Source of the DNA: an uncultured Granulosicoccaceae bacterium
GTDB lineage: Bacteria > Pseudomonadota > Gammaproteobacteria > Granulosicoccales > Granulosicoccaceae
DNA: 64,000 nucleotides
Reading direction: 5' to 3'
Assembly (NCBI GenBank): GCA_937951345.1
Contig: CALFCF010000051.1
Coordinates: forward strand, 62,001-126,000
Under the pieces are notes generated by a model. That model was not told where the DNA came from, made no database searches, and was given only the letters and a program-made list of their open reading frames with translations. The translations under genes were made by a program, and so were the position numbers. How positions within the stretch are numbered: the stretch's first letter is position 1; the number at the start of each line of letters is the position of its first letter. This document shows positions 52,659-63,396 of the stretch, piece by piece.

Positions 52659-52968
52659 ACTTGCAAGATATAAATAGGTATCGCTTTGCGTTGCTTGGTA
52701 TACGCTTCACGAATATTAGTGACTGATAAATCGATGTTTGTGCCGGGTATTTTTCACCATTTAATTACCGTCTGATTAACGTTTTTTGAAGTGACCGGCA
52801 AAATAAGTAATTGATGACTTCTTGTGCAAATTTACACTATTGAAATCGCACAACACGCCCTTAAATTACGTTGGTTGGAGCTAAAATTCAGGCATCCACA
52901 GTTAAAGGTTTTAACAGGTAGGTTATAACAGAGAAATTGATTAAACCTTAAAGACGATAATACCCGTT

Positions 52969-53397
52969 TTATTTTTTCGGGGGTGGTGGTGGCATTTCGT
53001 CGAAATTCGGCACCTTATCCGTTGTAATATCCCATTCAGGACGTTGGCTGCAATAGACAACAAAGTCCGGTGCAAACCAATTGTTATCGTCAGCACAACC
53101 CACATGCACACCGACAATACCCGGCCTTGCCGTGATTTCGTTATAGATTCTGGAGCCACACTCAGGGCAAAAATAGCGCCTGTTGACGTTGCCGCTATCC
53201 GCTTCTGTGTCAAACGATTTAAGCTCACCTTTGACATTAAATTGCTCTGACTTGAAAAACGCATTGTTGATGTGACCAGTCCCGGTTGCCCGCTGACAGT
53301 CTTTGCAATGGCATTGACCCATACGCGCCGGCTGCCCGGTTAATGTAAAAGTCACGTTGCCACACAAGCATCTTCCTTCGGTTAATAATTCGCTCAT
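52969..53397 (-). CDS. GFA/CENP-V family protein
   Basis: GRCLCGNVTFTLTGQPARMGQCHCKDCQRATG...FCPECGSRIY. Confidence 0.88.
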   Translation of the reverse strand: MSELLTEGRCLCGNVTFTLTGQPARMGQCHCKDCQRATGTGHINNAFFKSEQFNVKGELKSFDTEADSGNVNRRYFCPECGSRIYNEITARPGIVGVHVGCADDNNWFAPDFVVYCSQRPEWDITTDKVPNFDEMPPPPPKK

Positions 53398-53552
53398 CTA
53401 TGTTTGCCTCTTTAGATCAAATTTTGATCCGGCTTGTTCACGATCCGGACGCTATCTGGATGTAAATACGGGTTTGCAGGTTACCGTTTGTCAAAAGAAT
53501 AACCTCAAAAATACTCGAAAACTGAATTCCGCTAATATTCCAATCCGGATGA

Positions 53553-55784
53553 CTATTCGATCTCTAATTGCTGTACAGATTGAAAGCCACGTGGCAGTTT
53601 ACGACCACGCTGCCCCCGTTCGCCGAGGTAATTATCCAGTTCAGCATACTTGATAGTGGTGTGACGCTTACCGCTATAGATACGTAATTTCGCACCAACA
53701 GGTACAACAGCCACGGCAATCATGGATTCGAGGCCATCGCGAAACTTTTTGCCCGGTATACCAAACAGTCTGTTACCTTTACCGCGCGACATTTCCGGCA
53801 CATCTGCGAGCGGGAACACCAGCATACTGCCATTGCTGGAAACAACCGCAACCCGATCGGTTGCTACATCAGTTATTTTTACCGACGGTAGGACATCCGC
53901 ACCCTGTGGCACACTGACCACCGCTTTGCCTGATTTGTTTCGACTTTGCAGATTGCCAAGCTTGCCTACAAATCCGTAGCCCGCGCTGGTAGAAAACAGG
54001 TAACTCGTGTCATCTGCACCCATCATCACACTGACAAAGCTGGCACCATCAGGCGGCTTCAAACGACCACTGATTGGCTCACCCAGCCCGCGTGCTGACG
54101 GAAATCCGTGTGCCGGCACACAATAGACACGTCCGGTTGAGTCCAGAAACATCGCAGACGCATTAGTACGACCCTGTGCGGCACTCTGAAAATTATCACC
54201 ACTTTTGTAATGCAACGAGGATGGATCAACATCAAATCCTTTGGCTGCACGTACCCAACCACGCTCCGACAGAATAACCGTAACGGGTTCGCTGGGAACC
54301 AGATCGCTCTCTGACATTGCCTGCGCAGCGTCGCGCTTGACGATTGGCGAGCGTCTGTCGTCACCATAAATTTCGATATCTTCCTTGAGTTCGTTTTTAA
54401 CCAACGTACGCAAGCGTCGGTCAGAACCCAGCGTCGCTTGCAAACCATCACGCTCTTCGATAAGCGCTGTTTGCTCGTTCTGAATTTTCATTTCTTCAAG
54501 TTGCGCCAGATGACGCAGCTTGAGCTCGAGTATGGCTTCGGCCTGCTCATCTGAAATACCGAAGCGCTTCATCAAAACCGGCTTGGGTTCGTCGTTGTTG
54601 CGGATAATCTCGATAACCTCGTCGATATTGAGGTAGGCAACCATCAAACCCTCAAGAATATGCAGCCGCTTTTCAACACGATCAAGGCGCCACTGCAATT
54701 TTTTTCTAACAGTCTCGATGCGGTATTCCAACCACTCCTTTAATATAACGCGAAGATTCTTGACCTGCGGGCGTCCGTTCAAGCCAATCATGTTCATGTT
54801 GACCCGGTATGTTCGCTCCAGATCAGTGGTTGCAAATAAATGCTGCATAACCTCATCCTTGTCAATGCGGTTGCTGCGTGGCGATATAACAAGTCGTGTC
54901 GGATTTTCATGATCAGATTCGTCGCGCAAGTCCTCGATCATCGGCAACTTTTTAGCCAGCATTTGCGCTGCAATCTGTTCAAGAATTTTAGAACCGGAAA
55001 CCTGAAACGGCAGTTCGGTTACGACAATGTCAGGGCCTTCAGCACGATACACGGCTCGCATACGTAACGAACCATGACCAGTCTCGTAGATTTCGGTTAT
55101 TTCATCCTGTGATGAAATAACTTCAGCGGCAGTTGGGAAATCCGGCCCCTTGACATGCTGCATTAAATCAGCAACGGTCGCTTTCGGCTTTTCCAACAGA
55201 TGCACACAGGCAGCGCCCACTTCGCGTAAATTATGCGGCGGTATATCCGTTGCCATTCCCACTGCGATACCGGTCGTGCTGTTCAACAGGATATTCGGCA
55301 AACGCGACGGCAGTAACGTGGGCTCTTTGAGTGTGCCGTCGAAATTCGGCGCCCAATCAACCGTCCCCTGATCCAGCTCCTGCAGCAGAGATTTAGCAAA
55401 ACGCGTTAGTCGCGATTCTGTGTAGCGCATGGCGGCAAAGGATTTCGGATCATCCTGCGACCCCCAGTTGCCCTGACCATCGACCAGCGGATAGCGATAG
55501 GTAAACGGTTGGGCCATTAATACCATCGCTTCATAGCAGGCGGAATCACCGTGCGGATGATATTTTCCAAGCACATCCCCCACCGTACGCGCAGACTTTT
55601 TGTGTTTCGATGCAGCCGATAAGCCCAATTCAGACATTGCATAAACAATGCGTCGCTGCACCGGTTTTAGCCCATCGCTTATATGCGGCAGTGCACGATC
55701 GAGAATGACATACATCGAATAATCAAGATATGCTTTCTCGGTGTATTCGCTTAACGGTAGTTCTTCTATTTCAGTATCAGCCAT
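53553..55784 (-). CDS. parC: DNA topoisomerase IV subunit A
   Basis: [54 protein letters not shown]. Confidence 0.97.
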   Translation of the reverse strand: MADTEIEELPLSEYTEKAYLDYSMYVILDRALPHISDGLKPVQRRIVYAMSELGLSAASKHKKSARTVGDVLGKYHPHGDSACYEAMVLMAQPFTYRYPLVDGQGNWGSQDDPKSFAAMRYTESRLTRFAKSLLQELDQGTVDWAPNFDGTLKEPTLLPSRLPNILLNSTTGIAVGMATDIPPHNLREVGAACVHLLEKPKATVADLMQHVKGPDFPTAAEVISSQDEITEIYETGHGSLRMRAVYRAEGPDIVVTELPFQVSGSKILEQIAAQMLAKKLPMIEDLRDESDHENPTRLVISPRSNRIDKDEVMQHLFATTDLERTYRVNMNMIGLNGRPQVKNLRVILKEWLEYRIETVRKKLQWRLDRVEKRLHILEGLMVAYLNIDEVIEIIRNNDEPKPVLMKRFGISDEQAEAILELKLRHLAQLEEMKIQNEQTALIEERDGLQATLGSDRRLRTLVKNELKEDIEIYGDDRRSPIVKRDAAQAMSESDLVPSEPVTVILSERGWVRAAKGFDVDPSSLHYKSGDNFQSAAQGRTNASAMFLDSTGRVYCVPAHGFPSARGLGEPISGRLKPPDGASFVSVMMGADDTSYLFSTSAGYGFVGKLGNLQSRNKSGKAVVSVPQGADVLPSVKITDVATDRVAVVSSNGSMLVFPLADVPEMSRGKGNRLFGIPGKKFRDGLESMIAVAVVPVGAKLRIYSGKRHTTIKYAELDNYLGERGQRGRKLPRGFQSVQQLEIE

Positions 55785-55848
55785 TGCACCAGCTTACAGA
55801 ATCGGGTTAAAAATTTCACTACGACAGAGGGAAAATTCGGGAGCGTGG

Positions 55849-57561
55849 TTAAGCCAGCGTATTTCGCCGTTTGACAATGCAGTTAATCAGTCCGTTGGTC
55901 GAGGCATCGTGAGCTGTAGCGCTTTTGCCAGCCTCAATCTCCTGCAACACCTGTTTGGCAAGCTGTTTACCCAACTCCACGCCCCATTGATCAAACGGGT
56001 TGATATCCCAAATGACTGACTCGACAAACACTTTATGCTCGTAAAGTGCGATCAGCGCACCAAGGGAGCGCGGGTCTATAGTCTCTAACAATAGGGTATT
56101 GGTCGGGCGATTGCCGGAGAATGTCTTGTGCCCGGACAAACGTTTTATCTCGCTATCGGAGGCTCCCTGATCCTTCATTTCCATTGCCAGCGTTTCACGA
56201 TCTTTGCCACGCATGAGTGCTTCAGTTTGCGCTATACAATTCGCCAGCAACATCGGATGGTGACGCCCTACGGGGTTAAGACTTTCAACCGGCACAATGA
56301 AGTCGGCTGGTATCAGATGAGTCCCCTGGTGAACAAGCTGGAAATAAGCGTGCTGACCATTAGTGCCCGGTTCACCCCACACAATGGGCCCTGTGTTGTG
56401 GGCAACAGCACCTCCATCGCGCATCGCAGACTTGCCGTTACTTTCCATCGTCAGTTGCTGTAGGTAAGCTGGAAAACGATGTAAGTACTGATCATACGGG
56501 GCTATCAAATGACTGACTGCACCAAAAAAATTCACATACCAGACAGTTAACAACGCCATGATTACCGGCATATTCTCAGTCAGCTTGGCACTCTGAAAAT
56601 GCAGATCCATATCATGCGCACCCTGCAGTAATTCCTCAAAGCGCTCAAAGCCAACCGCACAGGCGACTGACAAACCAATCGCAGACCAGAGCGAATAGCG
56701 GCCACCCACCCAATCCCAGAATGCAAACATATTGGATTCATCGATACCGAACGCGGTGACAGCATCCCGGTTGGTTGACAGTGCAACGAAATGCGAAGCG
56801 ACATGCTGCTTGTCTTTGGCGGACTCCAGAAACCAGTCACGTGCCGTGTGTGCATTGGCTAGCGTTTCCTGGGTCGTAAAGGTTTTTGATGCAATGATGA
56901 ACAACGTTGTTGCCGGATTAAGATTCTGCAGCGCTTTGGTGATATGACTACCATCCACATTGGATACAAAGTGCAACGACAGATTCGGTTTACAATAGCG
57001 GTGCAGCGCCTCTGTGACCATCTGTGGCCCGAGATCTGAACCACCAATACCTATATTGACAATATCGGTTATGGCCTCGCCGCTATACCCTTGCCACTGA
57101 CCGCTTCTGACAGCCTCGCTAAAGGTACTCATCTGCGACAGTACTCGACGGATGTCCGGCATGACATCCTGACCGGCAGTCATCACCGGACGATCAGAAC
57201 GATTGCGCAACGCTGTGTGTAAAGCGGCACGCTGCTCGGTGTTATTCACTGTCTCACCGGACATCAAATCGCTGATGCGATTTTGCAAATCCCGCTCTTT
57301 AGCCAGATTAACCAGTAGCGGTAACGTGTCGTTGCTAATACGGTTTTTGGAATAGTCAAGAAAGAGCCCAGCTGCTTGCATTGACAGATTGTCGAAGCGC
57401 CCGGTATCGCGCGCGAACATATCCAACATATGTTCACCTTTGATTTGCTGATAGTGATCAGCCAGTGGCTGCCAGGCATTCAGGGACATCAGGTCAGACA
57501 TTAATCTATGCTCGCTCAGGTGGTTGGTGCTTGTTCGCGCTGTGTGCTTGCTGGATGACAC
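55849..57561 (-). CDS. pgi: glucose-6-phosphate isomerase
   Basis: [57 protein letters not shown]. Confidence 0.97.
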   Translation of the reverse strand: MSSSKHTARTSTNHLSEHRLMSDLMSLNAWQPLADHYQQIKGEHMLDMFARDTGRFDNLSMQAAGLFLDYSKNRISNDTLPLLVNLAKERDLQNRISDLMSGETVNNTEQRAALHTALRNRSDRPVMTAGQDVMPDIRRVLSQMSTFSEAVRSGQWQGYSGEAITDIVNIGIGGSDLGPQMVTEALHRYCKPNLSLHFVSNVDGSHITKALQNLNPATTLFIIASKTFTTQETLANAHTARDWFLESAKDKQHVASHFVALSTNRDAVTAFGIDESNMFAFWDWVGGRYSLWSAIGLSVACAVGFERFEELLQGAHDMDLHFQSAKLTENMPVIMALLTVWYVNFFGAVSHLIAPYDQYLHRFPAYLQQLTMESNGKSAMRDGGAVAHNTGPIVWGEPGTNGQHAYFQLVHQGTHLIPADFIVPVESLNPVGRHHPMLLANCIAQTEALMRGKDRETLAMEMKDQGASDSEIKRLSGHKTFSGNRPTNTLLLETIDPRSLGALIALYEHKVFVESVIWDINPFDQWGVELGKQLAKQVLQEIEAGKSATAHDASTNGLINCIVKRRNTLA

Positions 57562-57802
57562 CCATCGACCAACCGCATTGAACGATCGGCATCATCGGTT
57601 ATCGTTATTGTAGTGCAAGGTGTACAGCAAACTAGCCTGGCTCGACAGATGCCGGTAGCTATCACTGTGCATCCGGCAAAATATAGCCGCGGATAGCACC
57701 TCCGGATATTGACGGAATCGCTCTTATAGCGACACACTAGCCGTCAGGGTATCGCCTCATGCATGCCACTTTTCGAAACACGCTCGCCAACACAGGCACT
57801 CA

Positions 57803-58477
57803 ATGAAACCTGCCATCTGCCCTGAATATGCCAATCTCAGCCCGTCTGAGATGCTGTTGAAACATTTGAGAAATGAACATGCAGCGTCGCAGCAATCGGG
57901 CTGCTCGGAATTGATTATTGTTGAAGGTAAATCGGCTGCTGATGCGGTAGATCAGGTCAGGGACAGACAGTTCCAAAGTATTTACCGACTGCAGGGCAAG
58001 ATACCCAACCCGGACAATTACAGCAGGGAACGACTGCAGCAACATGCCCAGCTCGGTCCGCTTTTACAGCTGTTAGGCGAGCAGACAGTTGCCGGGGAAT
58101 CCCTTGACTCGTTAGCACCGCAGGCACCTGAGTCTATCTCTCAGATTGACTTTGTTATTCTGCTGCAGGACCCGGATATCGACGGTGTTCACAACATATC
58201 ACTATTGCTTCGCTGGTTTCAGCGTTATCTGCTACTGTGGATTCATACCCGGCGCTTGCGAGTCTGCCAGCTACCACTGGCAATAGTCTCCGGCGACGAC
58301 AGGCGAACGCAGTATGTATATGATAAGCACAGGCTCCAGGATGCTTTAACAGACCCTACGATGCGCGCAGACTATTACAAAGGTGTTGCTTCCATTAACA
58401 AGGAGCAACGCGCGCGGCTACTTGCGTATCCATTGAACGAGCGATCAAGACCTGTAGTCTCAAGCGTATCCAACTAA
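57803..58477 (+). CDS. stand-alone GyrB/ParE-like Toprim protein, no ATPase half
   Basis: ELIIVEGKSAADAVDQVRDRQFQSIYRLQGKIPN; FVILLQDPDIDGVHNISLLLRWFQRY; ADYYKGVASINKEQRARLLAYPLNERSRPVV. Confidence 0.75.
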   Translation: MKPAICPEYANLSPSEMLLKHLRNEHAASQQSGCSELIIVEGKSAADAVDQVRDRQFQSIYRLQGKIPNPDNYSRERLQQHAQLGPLLQLLGEQTVAGESLDSLAPQAPESISQIDFVILLQDPDIDGVHNISLLLRWFQRYLLLWIHTRRLRVCQLPLAIVSGDDRRTQYVYDKHRLQDALTDPTMRADYYKGVASINKEQRARLLAYPLNERSRPVVSSVSN

Positions 58478-58558
58478 AAGAAATTGATTAAATCAATTTA
58501 ACTGAAATATCCGATTAAGTTTTCTCACCCTGACGCGAGCTGATATAACGATAAGGAC

Positions 58559-60115
58559 ATGAACAGCACAATCGAAATTCCACTGTGGTTGTTATTCGTT
58601 CTTGTAGCACTCGCTGTGGTGACGTCACTCCAGTATTTTCTTTTACCACCGGTAAGACGCTTGATGCGCCGCCGCGCTAATCGGGTGATCGATGAAGTCA
58701 ACTCGCGACTCGCGCTGGAACTACCTTCGTTTAAACTGACAAAACGCGAAGTGCTGATCGACCGTCTTGTTTATCACCCCGATATCATGCAGGAAGTAGA
58801 GGAACGCGCACGTGCAGAAAACACCTCGCGCGATGTAATTCTCCAGCAGGTGCGTGACTATGCCACTGAAATTGTTCCCGCCTTCAACGCCTGGCTGTAT
58901 TTCAAATGGGCATACTGGGTGGCGCGACGCATAGTACATGTTCTGTATCGCGTGCGACTGGGTTTTTCCAATGATCAGGCTCTGAAGAACCTGCCTGCTA
59001 ATGCCAGTGTTGTGTTTGTTATGAACCACCGCAGCAACATGGACTACATTATTGCCACCTATCTTGCGGCGGAACGAACGGCACTTTCATACGCCGTAGG
59101 AGAATGGGCACGTGTGTGGCCGCTGCAACAATTAATTCGATCAATGGGTGGTTATTTTGTCAGACGTGATTCAGGCGACAGTCTGTATCGTCAGGTGCTG
59201 CAATGCTATGTTCAAATGGCTGCCGAAGGTGGTGTACCACAGGCGGTTTTCCCGGAAGGCGGTTTATCACGCGACGGTAAGCTTCGCGCGCCAAAGCTCG
59301 GTTTACTGGGTTATCTGACCAAGCCATTTCTCGATCGCCAACGTTTACAACACAGCGACGAGCCTACATCTACCGGCATACAAGGCGTCACCGAATCAGA
59401 CAATACGCCTTCGACAGACAGCGCACACGAACTTGTGTTCATACCTGTAGGAATAAACTACGATCGTGTTCTGGAAGACAGAACACTATTGGCTTCACAG
59501 GATAAATCCCGACCTCGCGCAGGTACCTTTTTTACCATCAAACGTTTTTTCGGTTTTGTAGGCCATCAAATTCGACTCGTGTTGACCGGGCGCTGGTATC
59601 GTTTCGGTTACGCTTGTGTCAATTTCGGTACACCGTTATTGCTATCAGACTGGCTCGCATCCAGCAAGCTAGCTGGAAAGAATAACGCCGACTGGCATCA
59701 TCAGGTTGAGGCGCTGGCAGAGGAATTGATGTCCCGTATCGGTTCAATCATTCCTATATTGCCTGTTGCCGTTGTTGCAAGCATCGTTCGGGATAGAGCA
59801 TCCGCTCTTCCGGAAAAGGGTCTTAGTGAGATCGATATCAAACAACTGTCAGCAACCATGATGGACCGATTGTCAACCGGTAACTCACCTGTCTATATAC
59901 CGAGAAACGATCTTGATTATGCGGTAACTGTCGGGCTTCGGATGCTGGTACTGCGCCATATGCTGATTGATGACGATGGGTGGTATCGCATCAATCCGGA
60001 CAACGCTGATCTGCTTGACTATTATGCTTCCTCAATTGAGCACTTGTGGCCGGCAACCGATGACACCGGAACTACCGTCGAACAGCAGCAGCAGGCGCCG
60101 GCAGACTTTGCCTGA
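58559..60115 (+). CDS. PlsC/PlsB-type glycerolipid acyltransferase
   Basis: NHRSNMDYI (HxxxxD) and VFPEGGLSRDGKLRAPKLGLLGYL motifs. Confidence 0.82.
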   Translation: MNSTIEIPLWLLFVLVALAVVTSLQYFLLPPVRRLMRRRANRVIDEVNSRLALELPSFKLTKREVLIDRLVYHPDIMQEVEERARAENTSRDVILQQVRDYATEIVPAFNAWLYFKWAYWVARRIVHVLYRVRLGFSNDQALKNLPANASVVFVMNHRSNMDYIIATYLAAERTALSYAVGEWARVWPLQQLIRSMGGYFVRRDSGDSLYRQVLQCYVQMAAEGGVPQAVFPEGGLSRDGKLRAPKLGLLGYLTKPFLDRQRLQHSDEPTSTGIQGVTESDNTPSTDSAHELVFIPVGINYDRVLEDRTLLASQDKSRPRAGTFFTIKRFFGFVGHQIRLVLTGRWYRFGYACVNFGTPLLLSDWLASSKLAGKNNADWHHQVEALAEELMSRIGSIIPILPVAVVASIVRDRASALPEKGLSEIDIKQLSATMMDRLSTGNSPVYIPRNDLDYAVTVGLRMLVLRHMLIDDDGWYRINPDNADLLDYYASSIEHLWPATDDTGTTVEQQQQAPADFA

Positions 60116-60164
60116 CTTTATCTGATATCGACTTGCGCAACGAACGATCTGTAGCGATAACAGA

Positions 60165-61811
60165 ATGACAAACAATTCCTCTCAATCCGGAAGACAGCCC
60201 GATGCTGACTACATTATCGTTGGTGGTGGTTCTGCCGGATGCGTGCTCGCTAACCGCTTATCCGAAAACGGCAAACACAAGGTCATCCTTTTGGAAGCAG
60301 GCGGTAGTGATAGCCGCTTCTGGGTAAAAGTTCCGATCGGCTACGGTAAAACGTTTTTTGATGCCCGCGTAAACTGGAAATACCAGACACAGAACGACAC
60401 GGGCACCGGCAATAGATCCATGTACTGGCCACGCGGAAAGTTACTCGGTGGCTCAAGCTCGATAAATGCGATGGTGTATATGCGCGGACTTGCGCACGAC
60501 TTTGACGACTGGTCGTTAAAAGGAAACGACGGCTGGGACTATAGAAGTGTACTGCCCTACTTCGTTAAGTCTGTCGACAGTGAATTTGAGGATAGCAACT
60601 ATCATCAAAAAGGAGGGCCACTACACGTAACCCGCACTCATAATGAGGTGCACCCGCTGTGCAGCCACTATTTAGAAGCTGCAAAAGAGTTTGGCTTTAA
60701 TGTCACTGACGACTTCAACGGTGCTAACCCGGAAGGAGCCGGCATCTACTCGATAACAACCCGGCGAGGCTTCAGAGAATCCACTGCCACTGCTTTTCTT
60801 GCACCCGCCAGAAAGAGAAAAAACTTAACTACAATTACCCATGCGCTGGTTGAACACATCGGGTTCGAAGGCAAACAGGCAACCTGTGTTACCTACAAAA
60901 AAAACAATCAGCAGCATACGCTCTATGCAGCGCGCGAAATCATTGTTTCGGCCGGTGCTGTCAACTCACCCGGAATACTGGAACGCTCAGGCATTGGGCG
61001 TAAAGATATTCTGGAACAACACGGCATTACACCGATATCTATAAACAATAATGTCGGCGAACATTTGCAGGATCACCTGGCCGTTAACTACGTCTACCAG
61101 ACCAATGTACCGACACTCAATGATCAGCTTAATTCGGTAACCGGGAAAATAAAAATCGGTATCAACTACCTGCTTAACAGGCGTGGCCTCTTATCGCTCA
61201 GTGTTAATCAGGCTGGCGGTTTCGTTAAAAGTCATCAGCAACAACCATCACCGAATCTGCAACTGTATTTTAATCCTTTAAGCTACAGCTCAGTACGAAC
61301 AGACAAACGCGAACTGATGAAACCAGATCCGTTCTCGGCCTACATACTATCGTTTCAACCGTGTCGACCAACCAGTCGTGGCAGTATACACATCGGCGCT
61401 ACCGACGCAGAAGCCCAGCCGTTAATCACACCTAACTACCTGAGTACCAACAAAGATATAAAAGAAGTACTTGAGGGCTGTCAGTTGATGAGACAACTGG
61501 TCAACACACCGGCATTACAGCAAATTACCGAAAAGGAGATAGAGCCAGGTGATGCCTTTTCTAGCGACGAGGATTTAATCAACGACTTTCGAGAGCGTTG
61601 CGGCACGGTATTTCATCCGGTTGGCACCTGCGCGATGGGCCCGGATGCGGCGAGCGCCGTAGTCGACAGTCGATTGCGTGTTCACGGTATTGATGGACTG
61701 CGAGTAGTCGATGCGTCGATTTTCCCGAATATCACATCCGGTAACACCAATGCACCCACCATTATGGTTGCAGAAAAAGCATCTGATTTAATCCTTGAGG
61801 ATGCGCTTTAG
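60165..61811 (+). CDS. GMC-family oxidoreductase (choline/alcohol dehydrogenase-like)
   Basis: YIIVGGGSAGCVLANRLSENGKHKVILLEAGG; GKLLGGSSSINAMVYMRG; C-terminal HPVGTCAMGPD. Confidence 0.93.
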   Translation: MTNNSSQSGRQPDADYIIVGGGSAGCVLANRLSENGKHKVILLEAGGSDSRFWVKVPIGYGKTFFDARVNWKYQTQNDTGTGNRSMYWPRGKLLGGSSSINAMVYMRGLAHDFDDWSLKGNDGWDYRSVLPYFVKSVDSEFEDSNYHQKGGPLHVTRTHNEVHPLCSHYLEAAKEFGFNVTDDFNGANPEGAGIYSITTRRGFRESTATAFLAPARKRKNLTTITHALVEHIGFEGKQATCVTYKKNNQQHTLYAAREIIVSAGAVNSPGILERSGIGRKDILEQHGITPISINNNVGEHLQDHLAVNYVYQTNVPTLNDQLNSVTGKIKIGINYLLNRRGLLSLSVNQAGGFVKSHQQQPSPNLQLYFNPLSYSSVRTDKRELMKPDPFSAYILSFQPCRPTSRGSIHIGATDAEAQPLITPNYLSTNKDIKEVLEGCQLMRQLVNTPALQQITEKEIEPGDAFSSDEDLINDFRERCGTVFHPVGTCAMGPDAASAVVDSRLRVHGIDGLRVVDASIFPNITSGNTNAPTIMVAEKASDLILEDAL

Positions 61812-61983
61812 GCTGGGCATTCCGCGGTCCGTTATTTGTGCCTGTTAGTTAACATGGTCTCGTTAAGCAAGACTTCGCGCAGAAAAGGCTCCAATGCTTT
61901 TGCCAAAGCTTTGCCCACAATTTCTCATAAATACAATACCTACCAAAAATTTAAGTTCAGCACCAAAGAGCTTTGGTAGACTC

Positions 61984-62901
61984 ATGTGTCGGACTATCAC
62001 ACAATTCAAGGAGATTAGACTTAATGAATATCAAAACTTTTTTTCACTAGGCAGTGTCGCGATAGCTATCAGCCTCGTTGGCTGTGGCGGAGGGTCGAGT
62101 AGTTCAGCTGATGAAACAGCCATGACTCCTATGGACCCTACAGCACCTAACACACCTACAGCACCTACAACTCCTACAACGGTGTCAGGTAATGTTTCAC
62201 AACTTGGATTTATTGGTTTCGAGCAGTTCGAGTCTTTCGATGGAGCCTCAGAGGAATCGGAAATTTTCGCAGCCTTCTTTAACGCGACTGACGCTTTCGA
62301 CGCCACACTGGCGCAGGGTGCTATTTTCCCCGCTAACGACACTTGCATTATCGAAGACGACGAAGACTTCAACGACCTCGATACCGCACCTGACATCGAC
62401 GGAGTCGATTTCGATAACATAACCCTGTCTGCAGGCGACGTTATTACTGTTTCCAGCCCAACAGGAACGTTTGCATCGTTACAGCTTATATCGGCTTTTG
62501 GCTTTTCTGGCTACCAAACTGACGCTGAAATTACAGGGCCACTTCCCACAGGATTGACTGTCGATATTCCCGGTGATCAATTTCCAGCCTTTGCTAATGT
62601 TTCTATCCCTAACGCAGCACTTGTGACCGGTGCAACACCTGATTCAGATCAACCGATCGCAGCCAATACAACATTCAGTTGGAACGCAGGAAATAATCCA
62701 GATGCTCGTGTGACTATCTCGGCGGATGACGTTTTCTGCACGGTGGTCGATGACGGAAGTTTCACGTTGCCAGCTAACATACAGGCGCAGCTGGGTAGCG
62801 ATTTTGGTGTTTTTGGTTACGACATAACTCGTTTTGCTGTGAACTTTGTACAATCCGGAAATGCCGTTCTGGTTGTTACCTCTGAGGGTGAGGAGGGTTA
62901 G
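61984..62901 (+). CDS. putative lipoprotein, possibly frameshifted at its 5' end
   Basis: SLGSVAIAISLVGCGGGSSSS lipobox, Pro/Thr-rich linker, acidic repeat-poor body; N-terminus uncertain. Confidence 0.6.
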   Translation: MCRTITQFKEIRLNEYQNFFSLGSVAIAISLVGCGGGSSSSADETAMTPMDPTAPNTPTAPTTPTTVSGNVSQLGFIGFEQFESFDGASEESEIFAAFFNATDAFDATLAQGAIFPANDTCIIEDDEDFNDLDTAPDIDGVDFDNITLSAGDVITVSSPTGTFASLQLISAFGFSGYQTDAEITGPLPTGLTVDIPGDQFPAFANVSIPNAALVTGATPDSDQPIAANTTFSWNAGNNPDARVTISADDVFCTVVDDGSFTLPANIQAQLGSDFGVFGYDITRFAVNFVQSGNAVLVVTSEGEEG

Positions 62902-62920
62902 AAACGGATCTAACGGACTG

Positions 62921-62955
62921 AGGATAGAGCTTTCCGATATCGAAAGCTCTATCCT
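62921..62955 (+). terminator. Perfect 13-bp stem-loop after the lipoprotein gene
   Basis: AGGATAGAGCTTT-CCGATATCG-AAAGCTCTATCCT; weak T tail. Confidence 0.65.
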
Positions 62956-63056
62956 TTATAAGCAAAGAGGTTCACATGGATGTGAACACCCGAAAAGAGG
63001 ATCGCTGCCACCCCCTCTTCCTAACAACTTGCACAGATTGTGTTTCACAAGAGTAG

Positions 63057-63311
63057 TCAAGCAGTAAGTTTCTGCTCTGTCGGGTTATCAAGATCCAATC
63101 TGGTGAACTCTTCATACGGTACTGGCCGACCAAACAGGTACCCTTGGTAGTAGCCACAACCGATCTTGGCAGAGACAATTTTCTCTTCCGTTATTTCTAA
63201 GCCCTTGGAAATTGTTCCGATTTCCAGCTCCTTAAGCCTATTGAAGATGGATCGCACGATCTTCATGTTTTTTAAATTACCATCGATCAGCTTAATACCG
63301 ACATTGTTTCC
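63057..63311 (-). pseudogene. Remnant of the C-terminal end of an EAL domain
   Basis: GNNVGIKLIDGNLKNMKIVRSIFNRLKELEIGTISKGLEITEEKIVSAKIGCGYYQGYLFGRPVPYEEF; stop codon just upstream in frame. Confidence 0.65.
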
Positions 63312-63396
63312 TGGGTTTTAAATCACTTTCGTTGGTTCGACCCACCCATAATGGTAAAATGCAAGGCATTACAGTCAGACTTTTAGGACACACGTT

